Origin: CAZQHK01 sp964593455
GTDB lineage: Bacteria > Muiribacteriota > CAYSPT01
Length of the DNA stretch: 64,000 bases
Assembly: GCA_964593455.1 (NCBI GenBank)
Contig: CAZQHK010000013.1
Coordinates: 46,489 to 110,488, forward strand
Direction of reading: 5' to 3'
Positions within the stretch are counted from its first letter, which is position 1; the number at the start of each line of letters is the position of its first letter. The notes under the pieces were generated by a model. That model saw only the letters and a list, made by a program, of their open reading frames with translations. It was not told the DNA's origin and ran no database searches. This document shows positions 1 to 10,248 of this stretch, piece after piece. Position numbers and translations under genes: made by a program.

Positions 1-1995
1 AACACAGCCCTGGCAGCGGTAGCATTTCAACCGGTCGAAAACAACGATTTCGACACCACGGTTACCACACACGTAGAAGATGCAGCGGGAACCGGGCCGA
101 CAGACGGCACCATCACCCTGGATGTAACCCCGGTCAATGACGCTCCCGAAAGCGTTAACCAGACCCAGGCACTGGTCTACAACGAGGGTGATACCTCGGT
201 ACCACTGGGGGATATAATAGTTACCGAAGTAGATACCGGAGATTTTATATTTGTCACCCTCACCGTGATCGACACGGCCGCAGGCGCCTTGAGCACGGAT
301 TCCGGAAGAGGAGAAACGTATAATGGGGCCACGGGAGTGTGGATGATTTCCGGAGGCCAATCCATCGTGAACATCGCCCTGGCGGCAGTCACTTTCGAAC
401 CAGTGGCGAACAACGATATCGACACCACGGTGGCTACGCATATCGAGGACGCAGCCGCCAGTGGTCCGGCGGATGGCCTCATCTCTCTTAATGTTACCGC
501 CGAAAATGACGCTCCGTCAGCCACTTTTATGACACAGCTTAAAAGCTATACCGAAGGTGACGCTGCCATTGCCCTGGATGATATCGTGGTGACCGATCCC
601 GACGCCAGTGATACCATCACCGCCACCCTGACCCTGATAGCTCCTCCCGCCGGTGTCCTGACCAGCACCTCGGGTAATGGAGAAACCTACGACACAAATA
701 CCGGGATATGGACGATAACAGCAGGAGCAGGCATAGTCTCTACCGCTCTGGCGGCGGCGTCTTTCGAACCGGCCCAGAACAATGATATAGATACCACCAT
801 AATCACGCATGTAGAAGATTCGGCGGGTACTGGTCCGGGAGACGAGACCATCACTCTCGATGTAACTCCGGTCAACGACACACCAACCGCGTCCGACATG
901 ACTCAGACACAAACATACACCGAAGGCGATCCCTCGGTAGCCCTGGACGATGTCGTGACCACTGACGTCGACACCGATGACACAATCAGTGCTACCCTGA
1001 CTCTGAACGATGTCTCTACCGGTATACTGACGGCAACTTCCGGAAACGGCGAATCGTACAACGCAGCTACCGGAATATGGTCGGTTACGGGTACCGTATC
1101 GGCAGTGAATGCCGCCCTGGCAACGATAGCTTTCTTACCGGCTGAAAACAATGATATCGATACCACCGTTACGACACATATCGAAGACGTGGCGGAAAGC
1201 GGCCCGGCAAACGGTGTTATATTGCTCGATGTGACCCCCGTCAACGCCGCTCCCACCGCCACCAACATGACCCAAGCGAAGACGTACAATGAAGGCGATT
1301 CTCTCATTGACTTAACTGATATCGTGGTGTCAGATGTGGACACCGGAGACATAATCACCGCTACCTTGACCCTGGCCGATATCTCCGCCGGCAGCCTGAC
1401 GGCGGCTTCCGGTAACAACGAATCGTACAACGGAGTTTCCGGACTATGGACCGTCACTGGAACCGTGCCGGTAGTAAACGCAGCCCTGGCGGCAGTAGAC
1501 TTCGTGCCGGTGGCAAATAACGATGTGGACACCACTATTACTACACATGTTCAAGACTCAGAAGTAACCGGACCGGCTGACGGAGCCATTTCGCTGGCGG
1601 TCATCACTGCCAACGACACCCCCACCGCTACCAACATGACCCAAACGATCACGTATAACGAAGACCAATTGCCCGTTAACCTGGACGATATCGTGATCAC
1701 CGAGGTGGACACCGGAGATACCATCGTGGCCAGTCTTACGTTGAGCAGTCCAGCCATCGGTTCCCTGACGGCCGCATCCGGAAACGGGGAAGCCTATAAC
1801 GCCGGTACCGGTGTTTGGACAATAACGGCCGGGGTGGAGGCAGTAAACGCCGCCTTAGGTGCGGTAGCCTTCGTACCAATTGAAAACAATGATGTAGACA
1901 CCACCCTGACTACGCATCTGGAGGACGCCGACAACACCGGCCCGGTGAATGGAACCATTACTCTCGATGTAACGGCTATCAATGACGATCCCGTC
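1..1995 (+). repeat. Tandem 369-bp coding repeat (5 full units plus partial)
   Basis: The tyrosine codon of the Y(T/N)EGD-type motif falls at 178, 547, 916, 1285 and 1654, an exact 369-bp period with no indels. Each unit encodes one 123-residue domain with conserved blocks such as VNAALAAVAF, NNDIDTT and VTPVNDAPTA. Bases 1-150 are the end of a preceding unit, so the array continues upstream of the window. Confidence 0.9.
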
Positions 1996-4900
1996 TTCTC
2001 CCTTCCTCCTCAGCAACGACTCGTTCAGGAAGGCAGTCTGACGGTCCCTGCCATCACAGTGTCTGATGTCGACCTTTACGGAAGCGATCTGCGTCTCAGT
2101 TTACTGGCCACTCTCGGCACTCTTACCCTGGCCCAGGTAAACGGTCTAATCTTCACAGCCGGCGCCGACGGGACGGCCGCCATGACGGTTACCGGAACGC
2201 TGAGTGATGTCAATGCCGCCCTGAACGGGATACTCTATACCGGTTCTGCCGGACAAAGCGGCAACGACATCGTAATTTTCACCGCCAACGACCAGGGGCA
2301 AACCGGCTCTGGCGGAGGAGGCGATATAACTGAGACACTGTCCGTTATCATCAACAATGCACCGGTGCTGGACAATACTCCGGAGCCTGAGCTTACGGTA
2401 ATCGGCGAGGAAGAATTTGACTCTGCCGGGGACCAGGCCATTATTCTGGTCCCCGTTCCAGCGGTTGTCACCGATATAAACGCCAACACCGCCGGTATAG
2501 CCGTCATCACCGTGGACGAATCGAACGGTGTCTGGGAATTCTCGCTGGACGACGGGACAACCTGGACACGGATCAACGGAACTTTCGGAAGTGACCCGGT
2601 TTCGAATGATCATGCGCTGCTCGTTGGAGCCACCGACCGGGTCCGGTTCGTGCCGGCGGTAGATTTCATCGGCACCGCCACCATAACCTACCGGGCCTGG
2701 GACCAGACAAGTGGAAGTGCCGGCACCAAGATAGATTCCGCCTACAGCACCACCGGGCTCTTCAGCCTGGCTTCGGAGACAGCCTCCATTACGGTGTTCC
2801 CGGACAACGACGCGCCTTATGACATTACTCTGGACAATGATACGGTGAATGAGAGCTCGCCGGGAGCGGTGATAGGAACGCTGGCGGCGGCCGACGTGGA
2901 CGTGGGAGACACCCATTCGTTCAACTTGATTGACGACGGAAGCGGCGCTTTTCAGATCACCGGTGAGACCTTGAAGATCAGGGACGCCATCAGTTTGGAC
3001 TACGAATACATCAACTCTTACACTATTACCGTTCAGGCCGATGACGGCAACGGCGGGACTTTTGACAAAGATCTCACGGTCACTGTTGTCGATACCAATG
3101 ACCCGCCGGTGGCTGGATTCGGCTTGGCTTTGGAATTTTCCGGATATGTACAGATACCGAGCAGCACAGAACTGGATTTTAGCGGAAGCGATTATTTCAC
3201 TGTTTCCATGTGGGTGAAGCCCGATTCGATAACCGGAACGCAGATACTGTACAGCCAGGATGCCAATACGAACCAGTTCTTATTCCAACTCAGATTAAAC
3301 GGTGCCCAGGTAGAAGTGGAGCTGGCCCGTCCGGACGGAGACGCGGTTGCCCGTACCTCTATCGGGACGATTCAGGCCGGCCGGTGGACACACATCGCCC
3401 TGGTCCGGGAGAACAACGGGAGCGACGAGATTTATCGCATCTATCTGGACGGCGCACTGGATTCGGAAGCGCCAGCGATTCCATCCAGGATACTGGCGGC
3501 AGCCGGCAGTACCCGTGATTATTATCTCGGTACCAATAACGCCGCCGATCAACAGTATGCTTTTTCCGGTCTGATGGACGAGGTCAGGATATGGAACACC
3601 ACCCTGAGCGTCTCCACGATTGAAGACTGGATGTTCCGGGGGGTGGACGGTACCCATCCGTCCTACGACGATTTAGTGCTTTACTACCAGTTTGCTGATA
3701 GTAGCGAAACCACGGTTCTCGATACAGCCAACGCCAACCACGGGACACTGCTCGGCTTCGACGGCACGGACTTTAAAGATTCCAGCATCATCACCTGGGA
3801 CACCAACCAGAACACACCTATAAATGGTGTGTTACCTTATTTAGATCAGGACGGCGACAGTCCCCTGAACTTTACCGTCGTCTCCCAGAGCAGCCTGGGA
3901 ACGGCAGCCATCAACGACATCAACCTTAACATCTTCAGTTTCGATCCGGGTTCAGATTTTGCGTACCTGGCTCCCGGACAAAGTACCGGAGTAACGTTCA
4001 CCTACAAGGTGAATGACGGGACCGACGATTCGGTTGCTGTCGAAACAACAGAGGTAACGGTTACAGGCTTGAACGATGCCCCCACAGTGGACGATTCCGG
4101 AACACCCGTTATGACCGATATTCACGAGAACGATCCCGAGCCGGCCGGAGATACGGTGGCAGTCATCATTGTCAGTGCCGGCATCGACCGCATTACCGAC
4201 GTGGACGACGGCGCACTCGGTGGTATAGCCATAACCGGTTTGACCTATCTCGAAGGGACAGGACAGGAAGAAACTACCTGGCAGTACTCCACGGATAACG
4301 CCGCGACATGGACGAATATCGGAAATGTTACAGAGGCCGCCGCTCTGCTGCTGGCCCCCGAACACCTGGTCAGGTACCTGCCCAATATCGGCACGAAGGG
4401 AGCGGCGACGTTTATTTTCCGGGCCTGGGATCAGACCACTGGTACAGCCGGAACCACGGCAGACAGCTCTTTAAACGGAGGAACTACCGCTTTCAGCACC
4501 GACCCTGACACTGTCACGTTGACCGTGCTTCCCATCCCGGTTATCACCAGCACCGCCGGTGTCGGCGGTACCGTAACGCCTTCAGGCGAAGTCGAAGTGA
4601 TCTATGGTACCAACCAATCCTTTACCATTGTCTCATCAACCGGTTCTATCATAGAAGACGTTTTCGTGGACGACATTTCCCAGGGCGCTATTTCCACCTA
4701 CACCTTTACCGGCGTGGAAGGAGATCACACCATTACCGCCGCTTTCCTGGATATAACCCCGCCGCTGATCACTCTCGTAGAAGCTCTTGATACCGACGAC
4801 GACGGGTATGTTAACACGGTCACCTTCACGTTCAACAAAAACCTCATGACCGGGACCGGAGACATTAGTGATTGGACCCTGATTGACGCCGACGGCACGA

Positions 4901-7128
4901 CCGATTTGCTGGACGGGCTTCAAGACAGCGCCGTAACAATCAGCGAAGACACGCTTACTATCACCCTGGCCGATAATACCGGTACGGTAAACGAGCCTTT
5001 CTGGGGATACCGTGAGGACGGGGATGGGGAAGTGATGAAGGATTTCCTCGGAAACCTGATGGAAACCACGATTAGCGAACTCAATACCACACCGGTCGCT
5101 GAAGCCGCACCGATCGGCCAAACAGCGCCGGCGGTGGTGATTCTCGACGGATCAAACAGCCTGGATCCGGATGGACACGCAATCGTTTTTGCCTGGAGCC
5201 AAACAGCCGGGCCGGAGACGGTTACGTTGCAGAATACCGACACCATCCAGGCTACGGGCCTGGTTAAAGCGGTGGGAACGTATCAATTCACTCTTCAGGT
5301 AACAGATCTTTTTCAGGCCGTTCACCAGGACACGGTCAGTGTAACGGTGACCAACGCGGCGCCGACAGCCAGGGCTGGAACCGACCGTTCGCTCAATAAA
5401 GACGCCGACCAGGACGCAGAGATTGTACTCGATGGGTCGACCAGCCGGGACGCCAACAACTACCCCGGATATTCCGATATCACAAGCTATGCCTGGACAT
5501 GGATTTCGGGACCGGACGATATTACCATCGTCGAAGACAGCCAGGGTACACCAACTGCTACTTTTGACACTTCGAGAATCTCAGCCGGTGTCTATTCGTT
5601 CCGATTGACGGTTACCGATGCCGCCGGTTTGACCGCTAGCGATACCGTTCAGATCGCTTTAAATGACCAATACGGAAACACCGTTCCAACTGCTGATGCC
5701 GGTCTCGACGTTCAAGCTTCGGTGGGAGATACGGTCACCCTGCAGGGACATGAAAGCAAGGATACTGATAATGACGAGCTTATTTATACCTGGACCAAGC
5801 TTTCAGGACCGGCACTAACACTTTCCAGCACCGAAGCCATCCAGCCCTCCTTTACGGCCCTCGAGCCCGGGACCTACCTGTTCTCCCTGACAGTGAATGA
5901 CGGATTCGCCGATTCAATCGCCGATACCGTGGAGGTAAACGTTGCCAGTCCGGATGTGGAGCTGCCGGTAGCCGGAATCAAAAAACCTGCCAGCAATACC
6001 TACCTGCCGGAGGTCACATTAACAGCCAACCTGGGAGACATAGTCACCCTGGAAGGGCGGGTCCTGGGAGCCTCCCTGGGAGTCACTCCCACCTGGACCC
6101 AGTTGGCCGGACCGGCAGTTCTGCTTGATCAGGGCTCTTTGACAGTGAGCGTTTCTCCGGTAGAAGAAGGCGTGTACCGGTTTAAACTTGACGTCGCCAG
6201 AGGATCGGTGCAGGGCCGCGGCGCAGTGGCCGTCGTGTCGGTTATCGGGACGAGCAACAGCTCCCCGGTAGCCGTTATCAATGCCAACGAAAACGGAGAT
6301 GGACACAAGGTCATCGAGACCTTGGCAGGCGCCACGGTAACCTTGAACGGGTCCGGTACAGACACAGACGGAGATGATCTTACCTTCAGCTGGAGCCAGC
6401 TGCTTGGCCCGACCTCGGTTCTTTCAGATGATACCGATTCATCTCCGAGTTTTACCCCACAGATAACCGGCGTGTACCGTTATGAACTGGCGGCTTTTGA
6501 CGGGACCGTCGAAAGTATGCCCGACCACGTATACGTGGTGGTCAATAGCGCCGAAAACTATGTCCCGGTGGCTCAGGTGGAGACGCAGGTGGTGGAAACT
6601 ACTGTTGGACGGGCGGTGCTGCTGAACGCCGCCGCCAGTTTCGATCAAAACTCCGCTGATACGCTCACTTTCCAATGGGTCCAGACTGCCGGTCCGTTTG
6701 TTCTGCTTGACAATCCAAACAGCCCTGTCCCATCGTTTACACCACTCTATCCCGGCACGTACATCTTCTCCCTTTTTGTAGACGACAGCAACGACCGCAG
6801 CATACCAAAGGATGTAACAATAGAAGTAGAGGAAGTCGTTGTGGAACCACCGCTTCAACCTACCTCCGCCGGCGGAGGCGGGGGCGGTTGTTTTATCGCC
6901 ACTGCCGCATACGGGTCTCCCCTGACCGGCGAGGTGGTTTTCCTTCGGCAGTTCCGTGACGATTACCTGCTGCCTACCAGCCAGGGACGAAAACTGGTCA
7001 ACCTCTATTACCGCTACTCCCCGCCGATGGCAGAGGTCATCGCGGAAAACGAGCATTTGAGAAAAATAACTCGAACGGTCTTGTCACCCTTCATCCAAAG
7101 CCTCCAGTTGATAACAGTGTTGAGATAG
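1..7128 (+). CDS. Giant modular surface adhesin with CFI-box C-terminus (5' partial)
   Basis: The frame is open from base 1, so the N-terminus lies outside the window; at least 2375 codons are present. In order: one partial and five full 123-residue VCBS/cadherin-like repeats (to ~1995); two related blocks containing YRAWDQT or FRAWDQT (~2350-2790 and ~4100-4530); a cadherin-like domain (~2800-3105); a LamG/concanavalin-like domain (~3120-3700, with SMWVKP and LMDEVRIWNTT); an InlB-type B-repeat (~4550-4750); and PKD-like domains (~5090-6830). After a Gly-rich linker it ends in a CFIATAAYGSP motif followed by LRQFRD and YYRYSPP, the known CFI-box-CTERM region, presumed to be a sorting or processing signal. 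A secreted, surface-displayed adhesin is inferred; no ligand can be named. The next feature is an assembly gap, so its partners are unknown. Confidence 0.88.
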   Translation, partial: NTALAAVAFQPVENNDFDTTVTTHVEDAAGTGPTDGTITLDVTPVNDAPESVNQTQALVYNEGDTSVPLGDIIVTEVDTGDFIFVTLTVIDTAAGALSTDSGRGETYNGATGVWMISGGQSIVNIALAAVTFEPVANNDIDTTVATHIEDAAASGPADGLISLNVTAENDAPSATFMTQLKSYTEGDAAIALDDIVVTDPDASDTITATLTLIAPPAGVLTSTSGNGETYDTNTGIWTITAGAGIVSTALAAASFEPAQNNDIDTTIITHVEDSAGTGPGDETITLDVTPVNDTPTASDMTQTQTYTEGDPSVALDDVVTTDVDTDDTISATLTLNDVSTGILTATSGNGESYNAATGIWSVTGTVSAVNAALATIAFLPAENNDIDTTVTTHIEDVAESGPANGVILLDVTPVNAAPTATNMTQAKTYNEGDSLIDLTDIVVSDVDTGDIITATLTLADISAGSLTAASGNNESYNGVSGLWTVTGTVPVVNAALAAVDFVPVANNDVDTTITTHVQDSEVTGPADGAISLAVITANDTPTATNMTQTITYNEDQLPVNLDDIVITEVDTGDTIVASLTLSSPAIGSLTAASGNGEAYNAGTGVWTITAGVEAVNAALGAVAFVPIENNDVDTTLTTHLEDADNTGPVNGTITLDVTAINDDPVFSLPPQQRLVQEGSLTVPAITVSDVDLYGSDLRLSLLATLGTLTLAQVNGLIFTAGADGTAAMTVTGTLSDVNAALNGILYTGSAGQSGNDIVIFTANDQGQTGSGGGGDITETLSVIINNAPVLDNTPEPELTVIGEEEFDSAGDQAIILVPVPAVVTDINANTAGIAVITVDESNGVWEFSLDDGTTWTRINGTFGSDPVSNDHALLVGATDRVRFVPAVDFIGTATITYRAWDQTSGSAGTKIDSAYSTTGLFSLASETASITVFPDNDAPYDITLDNDTVNESSPGAVIGTLAAADVDVGDTHSFNLIDDGSGAFQITGETLKIRDAISLDYEYINSYTITVQADDGNGGTFDKDLTVTVVDTNDPPVAGFGLALEFSGYVQIPSSTELDFSGSDYFTVSMWVKPDSITGTQILYSQDANTNQFLFQLRLNGAQVEVELARPDGDAVARTSIGTIQAGRWTHIALVRENNGSDEIYRIYLDGALDSEAPAIPSRILAAAGSTRDYYLGTNNAADQQYAFSGLMDEVRIWNTTLSVSTIEDWMFRGVDGTHPSYDDLVLYYQFADSSETTVLDTANANHGTLLGFDGTDFKDSSIITWDTNQNTPINGVLPYLDQDGDSPLNFTVVSQSSLGTAAINDINLNIFSFDPGSDFAYLAPGQSTGVTFTYKVNDGTDDSVAVETTEVTVTGLNDAPTVDDSGTPVMTDIHENDPEPAGDTVAVIIVSAGIDRITDVDDGALGGIAITGLTYLEGTGQEETTWQYSTDNAATWTNIGNVTEAAALLLAPEHLVRYLPNIGTKGAATFIFRAWDQTTGTAGTTADSSLNGGTTAFSTDPDTVTLTVLPIPVITSTAGVGGTVTPSGEVEVIYGTNQSFTIVSSTGSIIEDVFVDDISQGAISTYTFTGVEGDHTITAAFLDITPPLITLVEALDTDDDGYVNTVTFTFNKNLMTGTGDISDWTLIDADGTTDLLDGLQDSAVTISEDTLTITLADNTGTVNEPFWGYREDGDGEVMKDFLGNLMETTISELNTTPVAEAAPIGQTAPAVVILDGSNSLDPDGHAIVFAWSQTAGPETVTLQNTDTIQATGLVKAVGTYQFTLQVTDLFQAVHQDTVSVTVTNAAPTARAGTDRSLNKDADQDAEIVLDGSTSRDANNYPGYSDITSYAWTWISGPDDITIVEDSQGTPTATFDTSRISAGVYSFRLTVTDAAGLTASDTVQIALNDQYGNTVPTADAGLDVQASVGDTVTLQGHESKDTDNDELIYTWTKLSGPALTLSSTEAIQPSFTALEPGTYLFSLTVNDGFADSIADTVEVNVASPDVELPVAGIKKPASNTYLPEVTLTANLGDIVTLEGRVLGASLGVTPTWTQLAGPAVLLDQGSLTVSVSPVEEGVYRFKLDVARGSVQGRGAVAVVSVIGTSNSSPVAVINANENGDGHKVIETLAGATVTLNGSGTDTDGDDLTFSWSQLLGPTSVLSDDTDSSPSFTPQITGVYRYELAAFDGTVESMPDHVYVVVNSAENYVPVAQVETQVVETTVGRAVLLNAAASFDQNSADTLTFQWVQTAGPFVLLDNPNSPVPSFTPLYPGTYIFSLFVDDSNDRSIPKDVTIEVEEVVVEPPLQPTSAGGGGGGCFIATAAYGSPLTGEVVFLRQFRDDYLLPTSQGRKLVNLYYRYSPPMAEVIAENEHLRKITRTVLSPFIQSLQLITVLR

Positions 7129-7160
7129 AACCAGAAAACTTCAGATCTCAATCTCCAAAA

Positions 7161-7193
7161 TCTCCAACCTCACATTCTACGCTCCTTGCTTGA
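7161..7193 (+). repeat. Dispersed intergenic repeat, copy a
   Basis: This is one copy of a short interspersed sequence with core ACCTYACTTTCTACGCT followed by TTGCTTGA. It lies after the adhesin stop and next to the gap. Related copies are at 14597-14630, 39748-39781, 40085-40111 (partial) and 44845-44867 (partial). Confidence 0.6.
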
Positions 7194-7199
7194 CTGTTT

Positions 7200-7299
7200 N
7201 NNNNNNNNNNNNNNNNNNNNNNNNNNNNNNNNNNNNNNNNNNNNNNNNNNNNNNNNNNNNNNNNNNNNNNNNNNNNNNNNNNNNNNNNNNNNNNNNNNN
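7200..7299. other. Assembly gap (100 N)
   Basis: Exactly 100 undetermined bases, the usual scaffold placeholder. The real distance between the adhesin gene and the IS91 remnant is unknown, and repeats on either side probably caused the break. Confidence 0.98.
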
Positions 7300-7513
7300 C
7301 AGGAAGTTTTACAGGCCATGTTTTAGCCTGTTTCGCGCTATGATCTTATGTCCTGCTATGTCCCATTCTATCGGGGCTTTCCGTCTTCAATTTCCCGGCT
7401 TGTGATTGCCTGTGGGAGCTTGTTTTATTTCGCTGGTTAGCACATGGTTAGCAAAAGTCCATCGAGCAACAACAGACAAGTTGGCATACTTTGTGCGTTA
7501 TCCGTGGACTACC

Positions 7514-8769
7514 ATGAAAACGGCACCTTCAGTTAGCTATGTGCAGGCCGATCACCTATCGGCCAGGTTCAGAAACATATTCCGCAATCATTTCGACCGT
7601 TTCTGTGACGTCTGGGACGAACGATTCGGAAAACGCTACGGATATTACCGGAAATGGGCCGAGCACACCGTCAGGGAGTTCCTCAAGTGTCTCGATCCCA
7701 CCCATGGATTCGCCCATCTTGAGTGTCCTGACTGCGAGACACGACGGCTCGTTCCCTTTACATGTAAACGGAAGCTGTGCCTGACCTGCGGGGAGAAACG
7801 GAAGCATGCCTGGACGATGACCAGCGCTATTATCATTTGTTCAACCTTAAAACGGTAAAGAAACCAATGGCGATAAAAGGGACACCGTATCATGTCTCGA
7901 AGTTCATGGACTACAACGACATGCGCCTCATCTGGCGGGACATGCTGCTCGATGCGCTGATAGAACACGGAGCGCTTGACGGCAACTATGTGCTGCGGCT
8001 CAAACGGCGATACCCGAAAGGATTCATGTTAAATGGCTTTATACAGGACCACCGGGGCGACCGTAACCTCATGAAGCGGATGGCCTCCTACATCGCCAAG
8101 TTGCCGATCAGCGAGAGCAGGATCCTCGCGTACGAACCGAACAAGGAAAAGGTACTGATAAAATACCGAGGCGTAGCGAGTCCTTCCAAATTGCCGGGCG
8201 AAAGGAGATCGTTCAAAAACCTGCTCGAACTCATGAATCCCCTGGAATTCATCGCCCGGGTCGTCCAGCACATCCCCGACCCGAGCCAACAGATGATCAG
8301 GTATTTCGGGATCTACTCCAACGCCGCCCGGGGAAAGAGAAAGCGTTTGAAAAAATGCGGCGCCCCCGATATCGTCGAGGCCGATTTCCAGCCCCGTGAA
8401 AAATACCGGAAGAACTGGCGGAAACTGCTCTGGAAGATATTCTCCGTCGACCCGTTGGTCTGCCCGAAGTGCGGAACCAAGATGCGGTGGACAAAAAGGC
8501 CGATTTTCCACATTTTAACCTCCGAAAACGGCGACTACGACCCCAGTCTTCTGCCCCGCGTTGCGATCAGGCATAAAATACGGTATTATTTGTCGCAGAA
8601 TGGGACGGATCAGGAGCGCGACCGTCTCATAACGCTACATTCTGTCAACTTTTGTGGAGGAAATACACGGGGTGAGGTCGAACGCGATTTTTTCAGGAAT
8701 GGATTTCCTATGAGTGCAGGAAAGCAATTTTGGATGGGAGGCCGTGAGTACGATGAAACGGTACGCTGA
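7514..8769 (+). pseudogene. IS91-family transposase, internally deleted and frameshifted
   Basis: The N-terminal part (from the ATG at 7514, frame 2) carries the IS91 zinc-binding domain, with the cysteine pairs CPDC and CLTC. The C-terminal part (frame 1, from about 7820) carries typical IS91 blocks: ASYIAKLPISESRI, ARVVQHIPDPSQQMIRYFG and a second zinc motif VCPKCGTKM. The two join out of frame near 7805-7860, and the central section with the HUH (HxH) metal site of these rolling-circle nucleases is missing. It therefore cannot encode an active transposase. Similarity to the 14350-14557 fragment stops at about 8716, which probably marks the element end; the reading frame then runs on into flanking sequence. 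Bases 7300-7513 upstream show no gene. Confidence 0.82.
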
Positions 8770-9496
8770 ACATGGATTCTTGAACAAGCTCATGAAACGT
8801 TTTACGGTTCACCCGACAATACGGATGGAGCTGCTTGACCAGAACCGGGCAAAAATTGATCAAGATACCTCTTTTGAAACTCTGGCCATCGGTCTGGCGG
8901 TGATCTCTTCCGTGCTGACGGTGGTCTTGATAGGTATCCTGTGTACCTCGTACATCAAGATGTCGTTGGCAACTGCCGCAACAGCGCTGAGCTTGCTCGT
9001 CTCCCTTTCCGCAGCAGGCTGGTACCTTTTCTGGAACATGGATATTTACTACATAATCGATCGAGAAAAACAACAATTGCTGTTATACAGAAAAATCTTT
9101 TCAATGGAATCTTCCCGGCCGCTACAGAGATTCGATGAAATGAACCTGGTAACGGTAGACAGCGAACACGTTAGTGCCAAACGTAGCAGTTACTACCGGT
9201 ATTCGACGATCATATTGTTAAACAACGGGCGGAAAATCAGAATTTCCGACTGGATTACCGATTTTCATCAGTGCAATAGCAAGACTCAGGCTCTAGCAGA
9301 GTTCATGGGCATTACCTTTGTAGAGGGACAGCCTAATCGAATAATGAAGATCACACCGGGAAACCGTTACGGCGAGATGACTGTTGAGCACAAGACCATG
9401 TTCCAGCACATTTTTTGTGAGCCAGCTCATATCATCGGTATGGTTATCGTAGTTCTCCTTTTTCTCCTCGTTCTTTTTCTGAGGTGTAAAGGATAA
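8753..9496 (+). CDS. Orphan membrane protein with PH-like middle domain
   Basis: About 247 residues from the ATG at 8753, which has a GGGAGG some 13 bases upstream; an in-frame GTG at 8714 would overlap the IS91 remnant. Visible are two adjacent N-terminal membrane helices (around AIGLAVISSVLTVVLIGIL and the next hydrophobic stretch), a cytosolic-looking beta-rich region (YYIIDREKQQLLLYRKIF ... IILLNNGRKIRISDW) and one C-terminal helix (IIGMVIVVLLFLLVLFL). The layout resembles bacterial PH-domain membrane proteins, but I do not recognise the family. It starts within 40 bases of the IS91 end and may be a passenger of that element or simply its insertion neighbour. Confidence 0.6.
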   Translation: MKRYAEHGFLNKLMKRFTVHPTIRMELLDQNRAKIDQDTSFETLAIGLAVISSVLTVVLIGILCTSYIKMSLATAATALSLLVSLSAAGWYLFWNMDIYYIIDREKQQLLLYRKIFSMESSRPLQRFDEMNLVTVDSEHVSAKRSSYYRYSTIILLNNGRKIRISDWITDFHQCNSKTQALAEFMGITFVEGQPNRIMKITPGNRYGEMTVEHKTMFQHIFCEPAHIIGMVIVVLLFLLVLFLRCKG

Positions 9497-9529
9497 GGAA
9501 TCAGCGGGATTTGAGGGTGGAGCTTTTAG

Positions 9530-9704
9530 CCCGAATAATTCACAAATAATCTGCTACGGCTCGTAAATGACCACACCTACTGTGTTGCGCTTGAAAAATG
9601 TACTCATCGTACCGACCGGTACGACTCCGTGCATTTTCCTGCACGCGCCTTGTATTTGCGGCCATTTACTTCACCTCGCGACGAAGATTCGTGAATTATT
9701 CGGG
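9530..9704. mobile_element. Hairpin-rich MITE-like element, copy 1 (175 bp)
   Basis: It is bounded by 18-bp terminal inverted repeats with one mismatch: CCCGAATAATTCACAAAT at 9530-9547 and ATTCGTGAATTATTCGGG at 9687-9704. It is flanked on both sides by the 4-bp direct repeat TTAG (9526-9529 and 9705-9708), as expected of a target-site duplication. There is no coding capacity. The interior matches copy 2 at 17397-17647 along most of its length, apart from about 76 extra bases in copy 2. Confidence 0.75.
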
Positions 9705-9727
9705 TTAGCTGAGAGGGAGGCGAGGGA

Positions 9728-9895
9728 ATGGTGAATACAATTAAGCTGACCAGGAAAAAAGCGGCTATTGTCACCTCGGCAATCGACGCATGGGTCGAGA
9801 CGGAAGTGATCTCCGGGGAGGATGGCAAACGTCTGGAGGCAAGCATTGAGGTAATACGGTCTTCATCCTCCACTATCAGTATACATCAACTTTGA
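9728..9895 (+). pseudogene. Truncated small ORF, possibly a DUF2157-type N-terminus
   Basis: ATG at 9728 preceded by GGGAGGCGAGGG; 55 codons. The segment LTRKKAAIVTSAIDAWVETE followed by VISGEDGKRLEASIEVI resembles the N-terminal helical segment of DUF2157-type membrane proteins, but the frame then degenerates into a Ser-run and stops. It is most likely a 3'-truncated remnant; a genuine small protein cannot be excluded. It lies directly downstream of the MITE-like element. Confidence 0.4.
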
Positions 9896-9900
9896 TGTAT
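9881..9900. repeat. 20-bp near-perfect palindrome
   Basis: ATACATCAACTTTGATGTAT has two perfectly complementary 9-base arms around a 2-base centre. It overlaps the stop of the truncated ORF and lies 49 bases beyond the 3' end of the higA-like gene. It resembles an operator half-site pair, but no promoter was identified next to it. Confidence 0.4.
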
Positions 9901-9948
9901 TATCTACCGGAAATCCAAGAAAATGGTTGACTATCTCATCATCTTTTG

Positions 9949-10236
9949 TTACCCGACCTTGAGAAGCGGTTTGATATCGACCTGTATACGGTGGGTTGCT
10001 AGATCATAGGCGGCTTGGGCATTCACCCAAAACTCGGCTGACATTCCCAACGCAGCACTGAAAAGCTGGGCTGTTTCCGGACTCACCGCTCTTTTTCCTT
10101 TTATAATTTCGTTAACTCGGCGCACCGGTACCCCGATGTGGCTTGCAAAAGCGGTTTGAGTCATCTCCATTGGATTCAGAAACTCTTCCAGCAGTATTTC
10201 GCCTGGTGAAGTAGGAATTCTGTTCTTGGGTATCAT
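9949..10236 (-). CDS. higA: HigA-family antitoxin
   Basis: 95 residues. The N-terminus (RIPTSPGEILLEEFLNPMEM) and the Xre-type helix-turn-helix (TQTAFASHIGVPVRRVNEII, then KGKRAVSPETA) match the HigA addiction-module antidote family, including the usual SPGE start and the AQAAYDLA segment near the end. It neutralises the adjacent HigB-like toxin and by family behaviour binds the operon promoter as autorepressor. The toxin gene lies 12 bases upstream on the same strand, so toxin precedes antitoxin, the order characteristic of higBA. Confidence 0.9.
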   Translation of the reverse strand: MIPKNRIPTSPGEILLEEFLNPMEMTQTAFASHIGVPVRRVNEIIKGKRAVSPETAQLFSAALGMSAEFWVNAQAAYDLATHRIQVDIKPLLKVG

Positions 10237-10248
10237 GCTTAACCTCCG

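Noticed and set aside
2146..2916. Minus-strand frames opposite the adhesin and flagellin
   Set aside because: Repetitive Thr/Gly/Asp-rich coding DNA leaves several antisense frames open at once; none shows a signal or domain.
7406..7513. Extending the IS91 N-terminal frame upstream of 7514
   Set aside because: The zinc-domain protein begins plausibly at the ATG at 7514; the earlier codons (rich in W, C and S) have no counterpart in the family and no ribosome binding site.
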